A stretch of DNA of 40,400 nt from Desulfobacteraceae bacterium. Its GTDB lineage: Bacteria > Desulfobacterota > Desulfobacteria > Desulfobacterales > SURF-15. Shown here piece after piece: positions 9,320 through 16,702 of this stretch (position 1 is its first letter; every line of letters starts with the position of its first letter). The stretch is from assembly GCA_003599475.1 (NCBI GenBank), contig QZKK01000105.1, positions 1 to 40,400 on the forward strand, in the 5' to 3' direction. The position numbers and the translations under genes were made by a program. The notes beneath the pieces were generated by a model. That model made no database searches and was not told the DNA's origin. It saw nothing but the letters and a program-made list of their open reading frames with translations.

Positions 9320-10020
9320 TTTGCCGGAAACGTCTCGAAAATCTTTTCCAGACCCTCCACCGCCAAGTCCTCTGCTGTAACCCATTTCCCCCTGCGCTTC
9401 CAAAAATCGCTGAACTGAAACAGATTTTCGAAAAGGGACCGCTGAGTCTCATCAAACTTGCCGCTCCAGACGGTTTTTCCGTCCGAAACCCGGATGAGAT
9501 CGACCTCGAAAGCGACCGATGCAGCGGAGTTTACGGAAAAGCGGGTTCCTTCCCTGGCAATGTACCGGTAGATCTTTCCGGAAAAAACTGCGTCTGCATC
9601 CACACCCGATCCGGTTCTTGCCAGTAATGCAGGTTCGGAGAGCTCGGGCTTTTCAGAAGAAAGGATCTCGGACTGCACGCCTTCCGCCTGCTCCTGCGGT
9701 ACCAGCTCGAAGGTGAAGCGGTTTGTGAGCATGGAAATCATACGCTCGGTCAGAACCTTTTCGGCACCCGCTTCCACGCTTCCGGTCGTAAAGATGTTTC
9801 CGCAGATTCGGCACTGCACCGTCACGTTTTCTCCATAGATGCGTGACATGTCCTGAAAGGGCATCACCAGGATGCGCCTGAACCTGAAAGGTTCAGGCGA
9901 AACTCCGGCGGGAGCTTCGAGGGGAACGGGAGAAGTGCTGCAGGCAAACAAAAGGATGCTGCATGACAGGCTGAGGAGCCAACCGGTCGCTTCATTCCAG
10001 CGCAACATTCGTCTGATCAT
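9316..10020 (-). CDS. predicted outer-membrane or periplasmic lipoprotein
   Basis: A 234-residue protein with an N-terminal signal peptide: positively charged MIRRMLRWNEATG, a hydrophobic core and a lipobox LLFAC with Cys27 as the lipidation site. The mature part starts with a RILVMPFQDMSRIYG strand typical of the CsgG/LpoB-like fold, includes a CxxC pair (VQCRICGNIF), and ends in a WSGKFDETQRSLFEN motif. Related short lipoproteins are, as I recall, common in deltaproteobacteria, but their function is unknown. It is translationally coupled to hisA and downstream of hisB, an unusual location inside a histidine cluster. Confidence 0.8.
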   Translation of the reverse strand: MIRRMLRWNEATGWLLSLSCSILLFACSTSPVPLEAPAGVSPEPFRFRRILVMPFQDMSRIYGENVTVQCRICGNIFTTGSVEAGAEKVLTERMISMLTNRFTFELVPQEQAEGVQSEILSSEKPELSEPALLARTGSGVDADAVFSGKIYRYIAREGTRFSVNSAASVAFEVDLIRVSDGKTVWSGKFDETQRSLFENLFQFSDFWKRRGKWVTAEDLAVEGLEKIFETFPAK

Positions 10021-10071
10021 CTTGCCCGCCTCGACAGGAAGGTAGCGTGCTGTTTGTCCGGTTTCAAAAGG

Positions 10072-10662
10072 CTACAAAGCCCCTTTGGAAGAGCGAACCG
10101 TTCTTACCCGATCATCGAGGGCTGTTGCTTGATCCAGCGCACGGCCCATCGCTTTGAAAATCGATTCGATGATATGGTGTTCGTTTTCACCGTAAGACAG
10201 GTTGATATGAAGATTCATCCCGCCCCTGTTCGCAAAAGCCCTGAAAAACTCTTTTGCGAGCGCAGTGTCAAAGGGGCCTGCGGCCTGTTTGGGGCATTGA
10301 ACGTTATAGACGAGAAACGGCCGGTTCGAAAGATCGATCGTAACGGCTGCCAGCGCATCATCCATTGGAGTTACGGAGTGCCCGTACCGGACAATCCCTT
10401 TTCTCTCCCCCAGTGCACGGCTGAGCGCGTCGCCTAAAACGATTCCGACATCTTCGACCGTATGGTGAAGGTCGACTTCCAAATCCCCGCTGGCATCCAC
10501 GCTCAGATCGAAAAAACCGTGAACCGCAAAGAGCGTCAGCATATGATCGAGAAACGGAATGCCGGTTGAAATGTGATGCGTACCGCTTCCGTCGAGGTCG
10601 AACTGAATGCGGATTTGCGTCTCTTTCGTCTTTCGCTCAACCGCTGCAGAACGTGACGCCAT
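10072..10662 (-). CDS. hisB: imidazoleglycerol-phosphate dehydratase HisB
   Basis: HisB removes water from imidazole glycerol phosphate in histidine biosynthesis. The protein (about 196 residues) has the two metal-ligand histidine clusters of the family, GTHHISTGIPFLDHML with DLHHTVEDVGI, and HINLSYGENEHHIIESIFKA near the end. This is the monofunctional form without a phosphatase domain. I prefer the ATG at 10662 over one ten codons upstream because a GGAAGG-like ribosome-binding site precedes it. The promoter at 10804-10832 lies upstream, and the lipoprotein and hisA follow. Confidence 0.94.
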   Translation of the reverse strand: MASRSAAVERKTKETQIRIQFDLDGSGTHHISTGIPFLDHMLTLFAVHGFFDLSVDASGDLEVDLHHTVEDVGIVLGDALSRALGERKGIVRYGHSVTPMDDALAAVTIDLSNRPFLVYNVQCPKQAAGPFDTALAKEFFRAFANRGGMNLHINLSYGENEHHIIESIFKAMGRALDQATALDDRVRTVRSSKGAL

Positions 10663-10803
10663 GGGTTGCCCCTTCCGTCCTTTCGGGTTCATTTTCAGTT
10701 CAAGAAGGCGCTTGTCCTTGTGACCGGTCCAAGCTGGTTCCGGCTTGTAACTATCTGAATTTCATCATATTAATTATAAACCGAAAAACTTGGTTAAACA
10801 GAT

Positions 10804-10832
10804 TTTATACTATCCTTTTTGTAACAAATCAA
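10804..10832 (-). promoter_or_regulatory. sigma70 promoter of the hisB operon
   Basis: Minus-strand TTGATT (10832-10827), a 17-nt spacer and TATAAA (10809-10804). Transcription would start near 10797, giving a leader of about 135 nt before hisB. The 322-nt space between hisB and rlmL (10663-10984) is AT-rich and otherwise shows only the weaker rlmL -10; no riboswitch or gene was recognised. Confidence 0.6.
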
Positions 10833-10950
10833 GGGAAAAGTTCAATCGCACATTGTGCATAAATTAAAACGTTTTTACCCGCAGTCAACAAATATGGTCA
10901 TTTTTGATTTTTGATGTTAGATTTTTAATTTCGTGAAGATGTCGGATTTT

Positions 10951-10956
10951 TATAAT
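10951..10956 (+). promoter_or_regulatory. candidate -10 box for the rlmL-like gene
   Basis: A perfect TATAAT lies 29 nt before the ATG at 10985, but no good -35 is found at 16-18 nt. A six-codon open frame starting at 10968 ends in ATGA overlapping the gene's start, which might couple translation. Tentative. Confidence 0.35.
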
Positions 10957-10984
10957 AAGGATTATTCATGATTGGAGCCGGTCG

Positions 10985-12190
10985 ATGAAGTCAGAACGAG
11001 CAAATGGCCTTATAAAGAAAAAGCCCGGAAAAGCCAAACGGTGGGGGGCGGTCTTTTCGTACCAGATGGATTCGCGTTATTTCGTACAGGTGGCGGAGGG
11101 GCTTGAAGAAGCCGGTGCAGTGGAGCTGGAAGAGCTCGGTGCAGAAGAGATCCGTTTGGATTTTCGCGGAATTCATTTCCAGGCGGATAAAAAAACCTTC
11201 TATCGGATCAATTATTCGACACGCCTGGCTTCCCGCTGCCTTGCACCCTTGGTCTCTTTCGACTGCCCGAATACGGATTCTTTGTATGAAAAGGCCAAGC
11301 AGGTATGCTGGGAGGCCTTGTTTTCCTTCGGGGATACGTTTGCTGTCTCGGGTCATGTTTCCGGAAGCGCCGTTTCGCATTCAAAATACGCCTCCTTGCG
11401 GCTTAAAGATGCCGTTGCCGACTATTTCGTCGAAAAAACCGGCACCCGCCCGGATGTTTCGGTCGATAATCCCGACATTCTGCTCAATCTCAACATCCGA
11501 AAGGACAGAGCGGAAATCAGCCTCGATGCATCCGGAGGAGCGCTCCATAAGAGAGGATACAGGGAGGAGACCGTATCGGCTCCAATGCAGGAGACGGTTG
11601 CGGCCGCAATCATCCGCTTTACGGAATGGGACGGCTCGGTCCCTCTGTATGATCCTCTTTGCGGTTCGGGAACGCTTTTATCCGAAGCGCTCATGCGTTA
11701 CAGCAACATTCCGGCAGGAGTTTTCAGAAAAAAATTCGGTTTCGAAGCTCTCCCCGATTTCGACGGCGCGATCTGGAAGCGGGTCAGAAGCGAGGCCGAG
11801 CAGAGGATCCGGGAACTGCCCAAAGGACTGCTTGCCGGCAGCGATATTTCAGGAAAGGCGGTCTCTGCAGCTCGGACCAACCTGATGGGCCTGCATTTCG
11901 GAGGCAACGTTCAAATCGAAAAGACGGACTTCCGCAATCTCCCAGCCATGGAAGGGTGCATCCTGGTGACCAACCCCCCTTATGGGATTCGAATGGGCAA
12001 AGGTGTGGACCTCGAGAAATTTTACAAAGATTTCGGCGATTTCCTGAAACAGAAATGCAAGGGCTCAACCGCCTATATCTTTTTCGGCGAACGGGAGCAT
12101 ATCAGGAAAATCGGTCTGAAAGCCTCCTGGAAAAAACCGATCCGAACGGGCGGGCTCGACGGCAGGCTGGTCAAATACGAGATCTATTGA
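10985..12190 (+). CDS. THUMP-domain class I rRNA methyltransferase, RlmL-like
   Basis: A 401-residue protein combining an N-terminal THUMP RNA-binding region (about 30-170) with a Rossmann-fold SAM-dependent methyltransferase: DPLCGSGTLLSEAL is the SAM-binding motif I and LVTNPPYGIRMG the N-methyltransferase catalytic motif. This architecture matches the N-terminal half of E. coli RlmL/YcbY, which makes m2G2445 in 23S rRNA; the assignment to that exact nucleotide is inference. GGAG lies about 10 nt before ATG 10985. Its last 381 bp (11810-12190) are repeated at 13442-13822, so the gene's 3' end marks the left edge of an inserted module. Confidence 0.88.
   Translation: MKSERANGLIKKKPGKAKRWGAVFSYQMDSRYFVQVAEGLEEAGAVELEELGAEEIRLDFRGIHFQADKKTFYRINYSTRLASRCLAPLVSFDCPNTDSLYEKAKQVCWEALFSFGDTFAVSGHVSGSAVSHSKYASLRLKDAVADYFVEKTGTRPDVSVDNPDILLNLNIRKDRAEISLDASGGALHKRGYREETVSAPMQETVAAAIIRFTEWDGSVPLYDPLCGSGTLLSEALMRYSNIPAGVFRKKFGFEALPDFDGAIWKRVRSEAEQRIRELPKGLLAGSDISGKAVSAARTNLMGLHFGGNVQIEKTDFRNLPAMEGCILVTNPPYGIRMGKGVDLEKFYKDFGDFLKQKCKGSTAYIFFGEREHIRKIGLKASWKKPIRTGGLDGRLVKYEIY
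11810..12190. repeat. 381-bp direct repeat, copy 1 (3' end of intact rlmL-like gene)
   Basis: Aligned by eye with 13442-13822 this segment shows about 17 mismatches and no gaps, roughly 95% identity, and both copies end exactly at the stop codon. Ten changed codons are synonymous and five alter the protein. The repeats bracket the toxin-antitoxin pair. Confidence 0.9.
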
Positions 12191-12288
12191 TGTTTTTATT
12201 GGTGATGAGGTCTATCAAACTCGAAATGTAAGGCAAACCTCGAAGCCAAACCAGGGATTAACGTTTAACTTTGCTCAAAACGTGTGGG

Positions 12289-12720
12289 CTAAACAATTCC
12301 GAATTTGGTTTTTTCCATTTTGGAAATCGTTTTTGCCTCGCTGAGCGTTTTGATAATCAAGGCGATATCTTCATCTGTAACTTTACCCAAGTAAGAGGAT
12401 AAATCCGACTGTACCCTTGAAAAGACCTCGTTGAAGCTATCAGGATAAATCCTGCTGCAATCGACATATGAATCATGGTCAAGGTATGGTCTGCCGCTCT
12501 TTGACAGAAAGATCTGCGATGCTGGAGCTTGTGGTCCTGTATTGATGAAAACTTTCCCCAAATCGTCTTCCGAATGGCTACGTCCAATGATTATGAGTCG
12601 TTTTATTTTAGGATTGTGAATATCAATCGAGTGGAGTTTAAGGACAGCACCTTTTACAAGAATTGACCGGACGTGAGTTTGGATTTGCGCCTGCGGGAAA
12701 TAATCGCCCAGCTTGTTCAT
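12289..12720 (-). CDS. predicted toxin partner of the Panacea antitoxin
   Basis: A 143-residue protein whose ATG overlaps the TGA of the Panacea-domain gene by 4 nt (ATGA), so it is the second gene of a coupled pair. The middle (KRLIIIGRSHSEDDLGKVFINTG) and the later YVDCSRIYPDSFNEVF with VTDEDIALIIKTL recall the beta-barrel plus C-terminal helix layout of PemK/MazF-type endoribonucleases, but I cannot confirm this without a profile or structure search. Panacea (DUF4065) antitoxins are known to pair with many unrelated toxins, so position is the main argument for a toxin role. Confidence 0.6.
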   Translation of the reverse strand: MNKLGDYFPQAQIQTHVRSILVKGAVLKLHSIDIHNPKIKRLIIIGRSHSEDDLGKVFINTGPQAPASQIFLSKSGRPYLDHDSYVDCSRIYPDSFNEVFSRVQSDLSSYLGKVTDEDIALIIKTLSEAKTISKMEKTKFGIV

Positions 12721-13292
12721 TGTCGTGCAAGAAAATTATCATTTTCAACCCAATTGCGAACAAACTCGACCCTTTTATCATCCGCCCCACCGGCAATGGC
12801 TATTTTCTCAAATTCCATGCAATCGTCCTGATCTGAAGCTTTGAACGCTAAATCGTGGGATTCATTTTTGAGCTGTGTAAAGGTAAAGTTTTTATAGCGG
12901 TCGATGGACTCATTTATGCATTCAAGTTCGGATTCTGACAGTTCATCAAGATCAGGAGTTTGATTGGGCACAATTGTTATATGGTCAAAAAACTGAATCC
13001 CCCCTTTAAGCTTGTTCAAAAAATCTTCGGTCGATATGTAATAGCCGTCATTCCTTACAAATTTCAGCATATCGTAGGTTTTTGAAGGGACAGGCCCGTT
13101 GCTCATGGCCACGTAATGGTCACCGCTCATTGCCCTGCAATAACGGGCAAGGTGCATTCTGTCAGCGAAATAGATAATCTTTAGTGTCTTGTACAGATCC
13201 GCTTTTCGCTCAGGGGCTTTTTCTATTAATTGGCGGGCAACATACAGAATAGAGACCAAAGCTTTGTTTTCGTCAAAGCGGGCTCGTATCAT
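12717..13292 (-). CDS. Panacea-domain (DUF4065) antitoxin
   Basis: A 191-residue protein carrying the SocA/Panacea signature: KTLKIIYFADRMHLARYCRAMSG followed by DHYVAMSNGPVPSKTYDML. Panacea proteins act as antitoxins in PanAT pairs, and SocA in Caulobacter delivers its toxin to ClpXP. The gene starts at ATG 13292 with AAAGGAG close upstream and is driven by a strong promoter at 13321-13350. It precedes and overlaps the predicted toxin. The pair occupies the whole segment between the two copies of the rlmL 3' end. Confidence 0.85.
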   Translation of the reverse strand: MIRARFDENKALVSILYVARQLIEKAPERKADLYKTLKIIYFADRMHLARYCRAMSGDHYVAMSNGPVPSKTYDMLKFVRNDGYYISTEDFLNKLKGGIQFFDHITIVPNQTPDLDELSESELECINESIDRYKNFTFTQLKNESHDLAFKASDQDDCMEFEKIAIAGGADDKRVEFVRNWVENDNFLARQ

Positions 13293-13320
13293 GTTCGTCT
13301 CCTTTTTTCTGCTGCCAATG

Positions 13321-13350
13321 ATAATATCAGCCTTCGCTCTCGGATGTCAA
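13321..13350 (-). promoter_or_regulatory. strong sigma70 promoter of the toxin-antitoxin pair
   Basis: Minus-strand TTGACA (13350-13345, perfect), an 18-nt spacer and TATTAT (13326-13321). The start codon is 29 nt past the -10, so the leader is about 22 nt. The 11-bp direct repeats just upstream are likely regulator sites. Confidence 0.75.
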
Positions 13351-13353
13351 CCA

Positions 13354-13386
13354 GGGTGGTTTTGAAAAAACACCCGGGTGGTTTTG
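13354..13386. repeat. paired 11-bp direct repeats upstream of the toxin-antitoxin promoter
   Basis: GGGTGGTTTTG occurs at 13354-13364 and again at 13376-13386, a 22-bp period (two helical turns), directly upstream of the -35 box. This geometry suggests a site for a regulator binding one face of the helix. The regulator is unknown. Confidence 0.55.
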
Positions 13387-13441
13387 CGGACCGGTGCCAG
13401 GAACTTGGCGTGCCTCAGCAACTTGCGTTTTCGAAACAAAA

Positions 13442-13822
13442 CGGGAACTGCCCAAAGGACTGCTTGCCGGCAGCGATATTTCAGGAAAGGCAGTCTCTGC
13501 AGCACGGACCAACCTGATGGGTCTGCACTTCGGAGGCAACGTCGGTATCGAAAAGGCGGACTTCCGCAATCTCCCCGCCATGGAAGGGTGCATCCTGGTG
13601 ACCAACCCCCCTTATGGGATTCGAATGGGCAAAGGTGCGGACCTCGAGAAATTTTACAAAGATTTTGGCGATTTCATGAAACAGAAATGCAAGGGCTCTA
13701 CCGCCTATATCTTTTTCGGCGAACGGGAGCATATCAAGAAAATCGGTCTGAAAGCCTCCTGGAAAAAACCGATTCGAACGGGCGGGCTCGACGGCAGGCT
13801 GGTCAAATACGAGATCTACTGA
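13442..13822 (+). pseudogene. detached second copy of the rlmL-like gene's 3' end
   Basis: These 381 bp encode the last 126 residues of the methyltransferase, including LVTNPPYGIRMG, in an intact frame ending in TGA, but lack the THUMP region and SAM motif I. There are about 17 nucleotide differences from 11810-12190, two-thirds of the changed codons synonymous, so this copy diverged while still functional and probably comes from, or was left by, a different rlmL allele. It begins abruptly at CGGGAACTGCC after unrelated sequence. It is not expected to make an active enzyme. Confidence 0.9.
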
Positions 13823-14070
13823 TCGGAAGCATCATTCAACATCATCGAACAAGGTCATGTAACCTGGCTTCATCCTGAAAGAAGCTTTTTAGGGTTATAC
13901 CTCATTGTCGAGCGTCAGCCCCCTTTATAGCATCACCTTTGGACGCAGATCAAAGACTGTTGCGAAACCTTCATTGATGACCTTGAAAATGAAATACGAT
14001 TGAAGTCGATGGCGTGCGTACGTGTGCCCTTATCCCCTCTTTTCTCCGCACGACGATTCGAGCCCTTTAA

Positions 14071-14316
14071 GGGCAAGTCGATCTTTCGGGACAACTGCAT
14101 GTTCGGCGGGATCACCTCAGTCTGCTCAATATTCCGGTTCTGGTCGCATGGGGGCGACAGGATCGGATCCTGCCGCTTGAACATGCCCGCCGAGCTATCG
14201 AGCGCCTAAAGGCTGGACATCTCGAAATCATTGAAAACTGCGGTCATCTTCACCATATCGAAAAGCCGGATCGACTTGCCGCCGCATTGCGCAACTTCTT
14301 GACGCATTTGATTTAA
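14071..14316 (+). pseudogene. alpha/beta-hydrolase C-terminal remnant
   Basis: Open frame with no start, encoding PVLVAWGRQDRILPLEHARR followed by the catalytic-His region IIENCGHLHHIEKPDRL and ending AALRNFLTHLI. This is the C-terminal third of an alpha/beta hydrolase: the acid loop with GRQDRI and the His in NCGH. An in-frame TAA at 14068 cuts it from upstream sequence, in which I see no further hydrolase core. It stops exactly where the neighbouring minus-strand remnant is truncated. Confidence 0.7.
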
Positions 14317-14437
14317 ATCTTTGCCAAGCGGCTTTTTTGTCTTTCTGACATTCGGGTTTCTTACAGGCGGTCTGGTTCTTATGCCTTGGGCTGGGATCAA
14401 AAAAATCGCCGCAATAAGCGCAAGGGATCTGTTCCAT
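14316..14437 (-). pseudogene. truncated zinc-finger gene, probable transposon passenger
   Basis: Starting at ATG 14437 the minus strand encodes MEQIPCAYCGDFFDPSPRHK, then a second cysteine pair (ACKKPEC) and KKAAWQRFK, a short CxxC...C zinc-finger N-terminus of a kind I associate with genes beside IS21-type elements in related bacteria (from memory, not searched). After WQRFK the reading frame runs into the hydrolase remnant, so the rest is lost. The tandem repeats at 14570-14609 could be the transposon end that brought it. Confidence 0.5.
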
Positions 14438-14569
14438 ATTCACCACCATGAGCGATTCAGATAAATGAAGCGCTCGTAGTGGAATAAAATGGGTTGGAAT
14501 TAAAGGAATTAAATGTATTTTCTATTAAATCGGGGAATTAGGGAATTATATCGGAAGTGGTAAACCTTA

Positions 14570-14609
14570 ACCGGTGATTTTGGTAAGCTTTTAGACCGGT
14601 GATTTTGGT
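14570..14609. repeat. two 15-bp direct repeats, possible transposon end
   Basis: ACCGGTGATTTTGGT occurs at 14570-14584 and 14595-14609, period 25 bp. Multiple short terminal repeats of this kind are typical of IS21-family ends, but no istA or istB gene remains here. Confidence 0.5.
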
Positions 14610-14916
14610 TCGGAATTAAACCGCTGCTCCCATCCGGCTGGGAAAGCGCAAATACCTGGCCGGATGGCTGATCCGGCTGGATGATTGAGGGCTTTGAACT
14701 TGAGTTGAAACATCAAAAATTATCTGGAACTGGAGGAAAGTTAACAATTAAGATGCGGCCCTGAGCTTTTCCCTAACTCCTCTGTAAATCCTATATTTAT
14801 CTTTTTGACATCAATCTAACTTTATGGCACAAACTATATTTAGAAATCTGACTAAATCCCCTCTGTGTCAATCATCAAAACTTTTGAAAGACTATGAATA
14901 ATCATATGGGTAGTGT
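14610..14916. other. gene-free stretch upstream of the FtsZ-like gene
   Basis: No open frame or RNA gene is recognisable. Around 14745-14773 there is a degenerate match to the repeat at 16646-16667 (AATTAAGATGCGGCCCTGAG). A TTGACA is present at 14805-14810 but lacks a well-placed -10, so I do not call a promoter. Confidence 0.5.
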
Positions 14917-16122
14917 GTGAAAATGATATTTACCTATGTAGACTCAGATAAATCGGCCAAAATCAGAGTAATCGGAATTGGCGGAACCGGCGGAAATGCG
15001 ATCAACAACATGGTCCATTCCGAACTCCATGGCGTAAAGTGCATTGCGATCGACACGGATGCTCAAGCGCTCGAAATATCTAAAGCTTCGATTAGGATAC
15101 AGATCGGCGATAAGATGACCGATCGGCTCAGTATAAAGGCTGCGGCCATGGAAAACATTGAGGCTATTCGAAATGCACTGGAAGGCAGTCACATGGTGTT
15201 TATCACCGCTGGACTCGGCGGCAGCACCGGGACCGGAGCTGCACCTGTAATTGCGAAAATTTGTAAAGATATAGGAGCTCTGACTGTAGCGGTAGTAACA
15301 AAGCCCTTTTCTTTCGAGGGAAAGAAAAGGGCCCAAATCGCGGAGGATGGGATTAAAGAACTGAAAGAATTTGCGGACACAATTATAACCATCCCCAACG
15401 ACCGGCTTAGGGGACTTACCGCCAAAGATGCTACTATGGTTCAAATGTTTAAAGAATCTGACAAAACTATACTCCATTCGGTAAAGGGGATTACCGATCT
15501 GATTATGATGCCTGGTCTGGTAAACCTAGACTTCGCCGATGTCCGAAGCACAATGACCAAGTCCGGACTAGCGGTTGTGGGTGTCGGTATTGCCAGCGGT
15601 GAAAACCGTGCTATGAAGGCGGCAGAGCGAGCCTTATCCCACCCGCTGCTCAAAGATATCTCCATCGAGGGCGCCCAAGGCGTGTTGATGAACATCACCA
15701 GCACCAGCAATTTAACCATGGAGGAGATGACAGAGGCCTCCGAGCTGCTTTACAGGAAGGTTGGTGAGGATGCGCAAATCATATGGGGTGCGGTAATCGA
15801 TGATAGTCTCGGTGATGAAATTCGGGTAACGGTCGTTGCCACAGGCATCGGTGGTGAACGGTGGAATAGAGTACGGGAGACAAACAGGAGTCTAACTACA
15901 AGAGAAAGGATTTTTGACACTCCAATTGCCACTCAGTATATAAAAGCATTTCCAGAGCATTCATTTAACATATGGCTTGATCCAGGTGAAAACAAAATAG
16001 AAAATCTTGTAGAATTTTTTAATGCTCTCTCAGAGCTTCAAAGAGCTTATGGTGGTTTTGGCCTTACTTTCGATAATGAAGATGATGACATATTTCTATG
16101 TAAATTTTGGAAAGTTGCATGA
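14917..16122 (+). CDS. FtsZ/tubulin-like GTPase with novel C-terminal extension
   Basis: A 401-residue protein (GTG 14917; ATG 14923 is an alternative). Residues about 14-313 are a full FtsZ GTPase fold: GIGGTGGNAINNM, AIDTDAQAL, the tubulin signature GGSTGTG at 101-107, PNDRL, and the catalytic T7 loop NLDFADVR with Asp205 and Asp208, ending RVTVVATGIG. GTP binding, hydrolysis and polymerisation are therefore plausible. The FtsZ linker and the C-terminal peptide that binds FtsA/ZipA are missing; instead a compact 88-residue segment contains FFNALSELQRAYGGFGL. It is not beside division or cell-wall genes but in a defence island, overlapping a coiled-coil gene by 4 nt. An accessory filament-forming GTPase is inferred. 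Confidence 0.87.
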   Translation: MKMIFTYVDSDKSAKIRVIGIGGTGGNAINNMVHSELHGVKCIAIDTDAQALEISKASIRIQIGDKMTDRLSIKAAAMENIEAIRNALEGSHMVFITAGLGGSTGTGAAPVIAKICKDIGALTVAVVTKPFSFEGKKRAQIAEDGIKELKEFADTIITIPNDRLRGLTAKDATMVQMFKESDKTILHSVKGITDLIMMPGLVNLDFADVRSTMTKSGLAVVGVGIASGENRAMKAAERALSHPLLKDISIEGAQGVLMNITSTSNLTMEEMTEASELLYRKVGEDAQIIWGAVIDDSLGDEIRVTVVATGIGGERWNRVRETNRSLTTRERIFDTPIATQYIKAFPEHSFNIWLDPGENKIENLVEFFNALSELQRAYGGFGLTFDNEDDDIFLCKFWKVA

Positions 16123-16640
16123 AGGAAATAGATCATACTCCAGATGGCTGCACGTATCTACCACAAATAAATGCAGAGCCTTGTGAAGTTCCAGAGAGAC
16201 TCGAAAGGAATCAGAAACAGGGATCAAAGGGACTTTGGCAGCGCATTTTATCTTGGATATATAACTATACGGTTGATGACCTCAATCGGCTCAAAGAAGC
16301 AGGTATTCAAATTGTTGAGGCAGATGCATCTCAAAAAAGAGCAGAAGCTCTAAGAAAACTTGAAGAAGCACAAAAAATTCATGCAGAGACAGAGAGGATC
16401 CGGATCGAAAATGAAATAAAACGCCAATCAGCAAGTTTAAAACTAGAGGACAATAGGATTACAGAAGAAAAAGCAAATCAGAACGAAGATTCTAACTTTA
16501 CGATCAACAATTTTAAAGAAAAAAATAAATCATTAGCGCAAATTAGAGTTCTAAAGGCCATTAAGGAAATTGAGAATAATGGGGGTCAAGTAATTTTTGA
16601 TAAGCGTCAGTTTGAGAATTTGAAACAAATAGAAGATTGA
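16119..16640 (+). CDS. coiled-coil protein coupled to the FtsZ-like GTPase
   Basis: ATG 16119 overlaps the GTPase stop as ATGA, so the two genes are translationally coupled. The 173-residue product has a short N-terminal region with GLWQRILSWIYNYTVDDL, a possible amphipathic helix, then a long charged coiled coil (about residues 60-115, KRAEALRKLEEAQKIHAETE) and a C-terminal segment IRVLKAIKEIENNGG with DKRQFENL. I recognise no family. A role as adaptor or membrane tether for the GTPase filament is inference from the overlap and helix pattern. Confidence 0.7.
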   Translation: MKEIDHTPDGCTYLPQINAEPCEVPERLERNQKQGSKGLWQRILSWIYNYTVDDLNRLKEAGIQIVEADASQKRAEALRKLEEAQKIHAETERIRIENEIKRQSASLKLEDNRITEEKANQNEDSNFTINNFKEKNKSLAQIRVLKAIKEIENNGGQVIFDKRQFENLKQIED

Positions 16641-16645
16641 ACATG

Positions 16646-16667
16646 AATTAATATTTAAGATCCGACC
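16646..16667. repeat. 22-bp dispersed repeat between accessory modules, copy 1
   Basis: Identical over 22 nt to 17714-17735 (contains TATTTAAGATCCGACC) and similar to 14745-14773. It lies immediately after the coiled-coil gene, so copies bracket the GTPase module on one side and the membrane-protein gene on the other. Confidence 0.7.
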
Positions 16668-16702
16668 TTGAGCTCTTCCATCTAGTAGTTTCGCGGGGAA
16701 GA

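Noticed and set aside
14917..16122. Housekeeping cell-division ftsZ
   Set aside because: It lacks the conserved C-terminal peptide and linker, has a foreign tail and is not in a division-cell-wall cluster.
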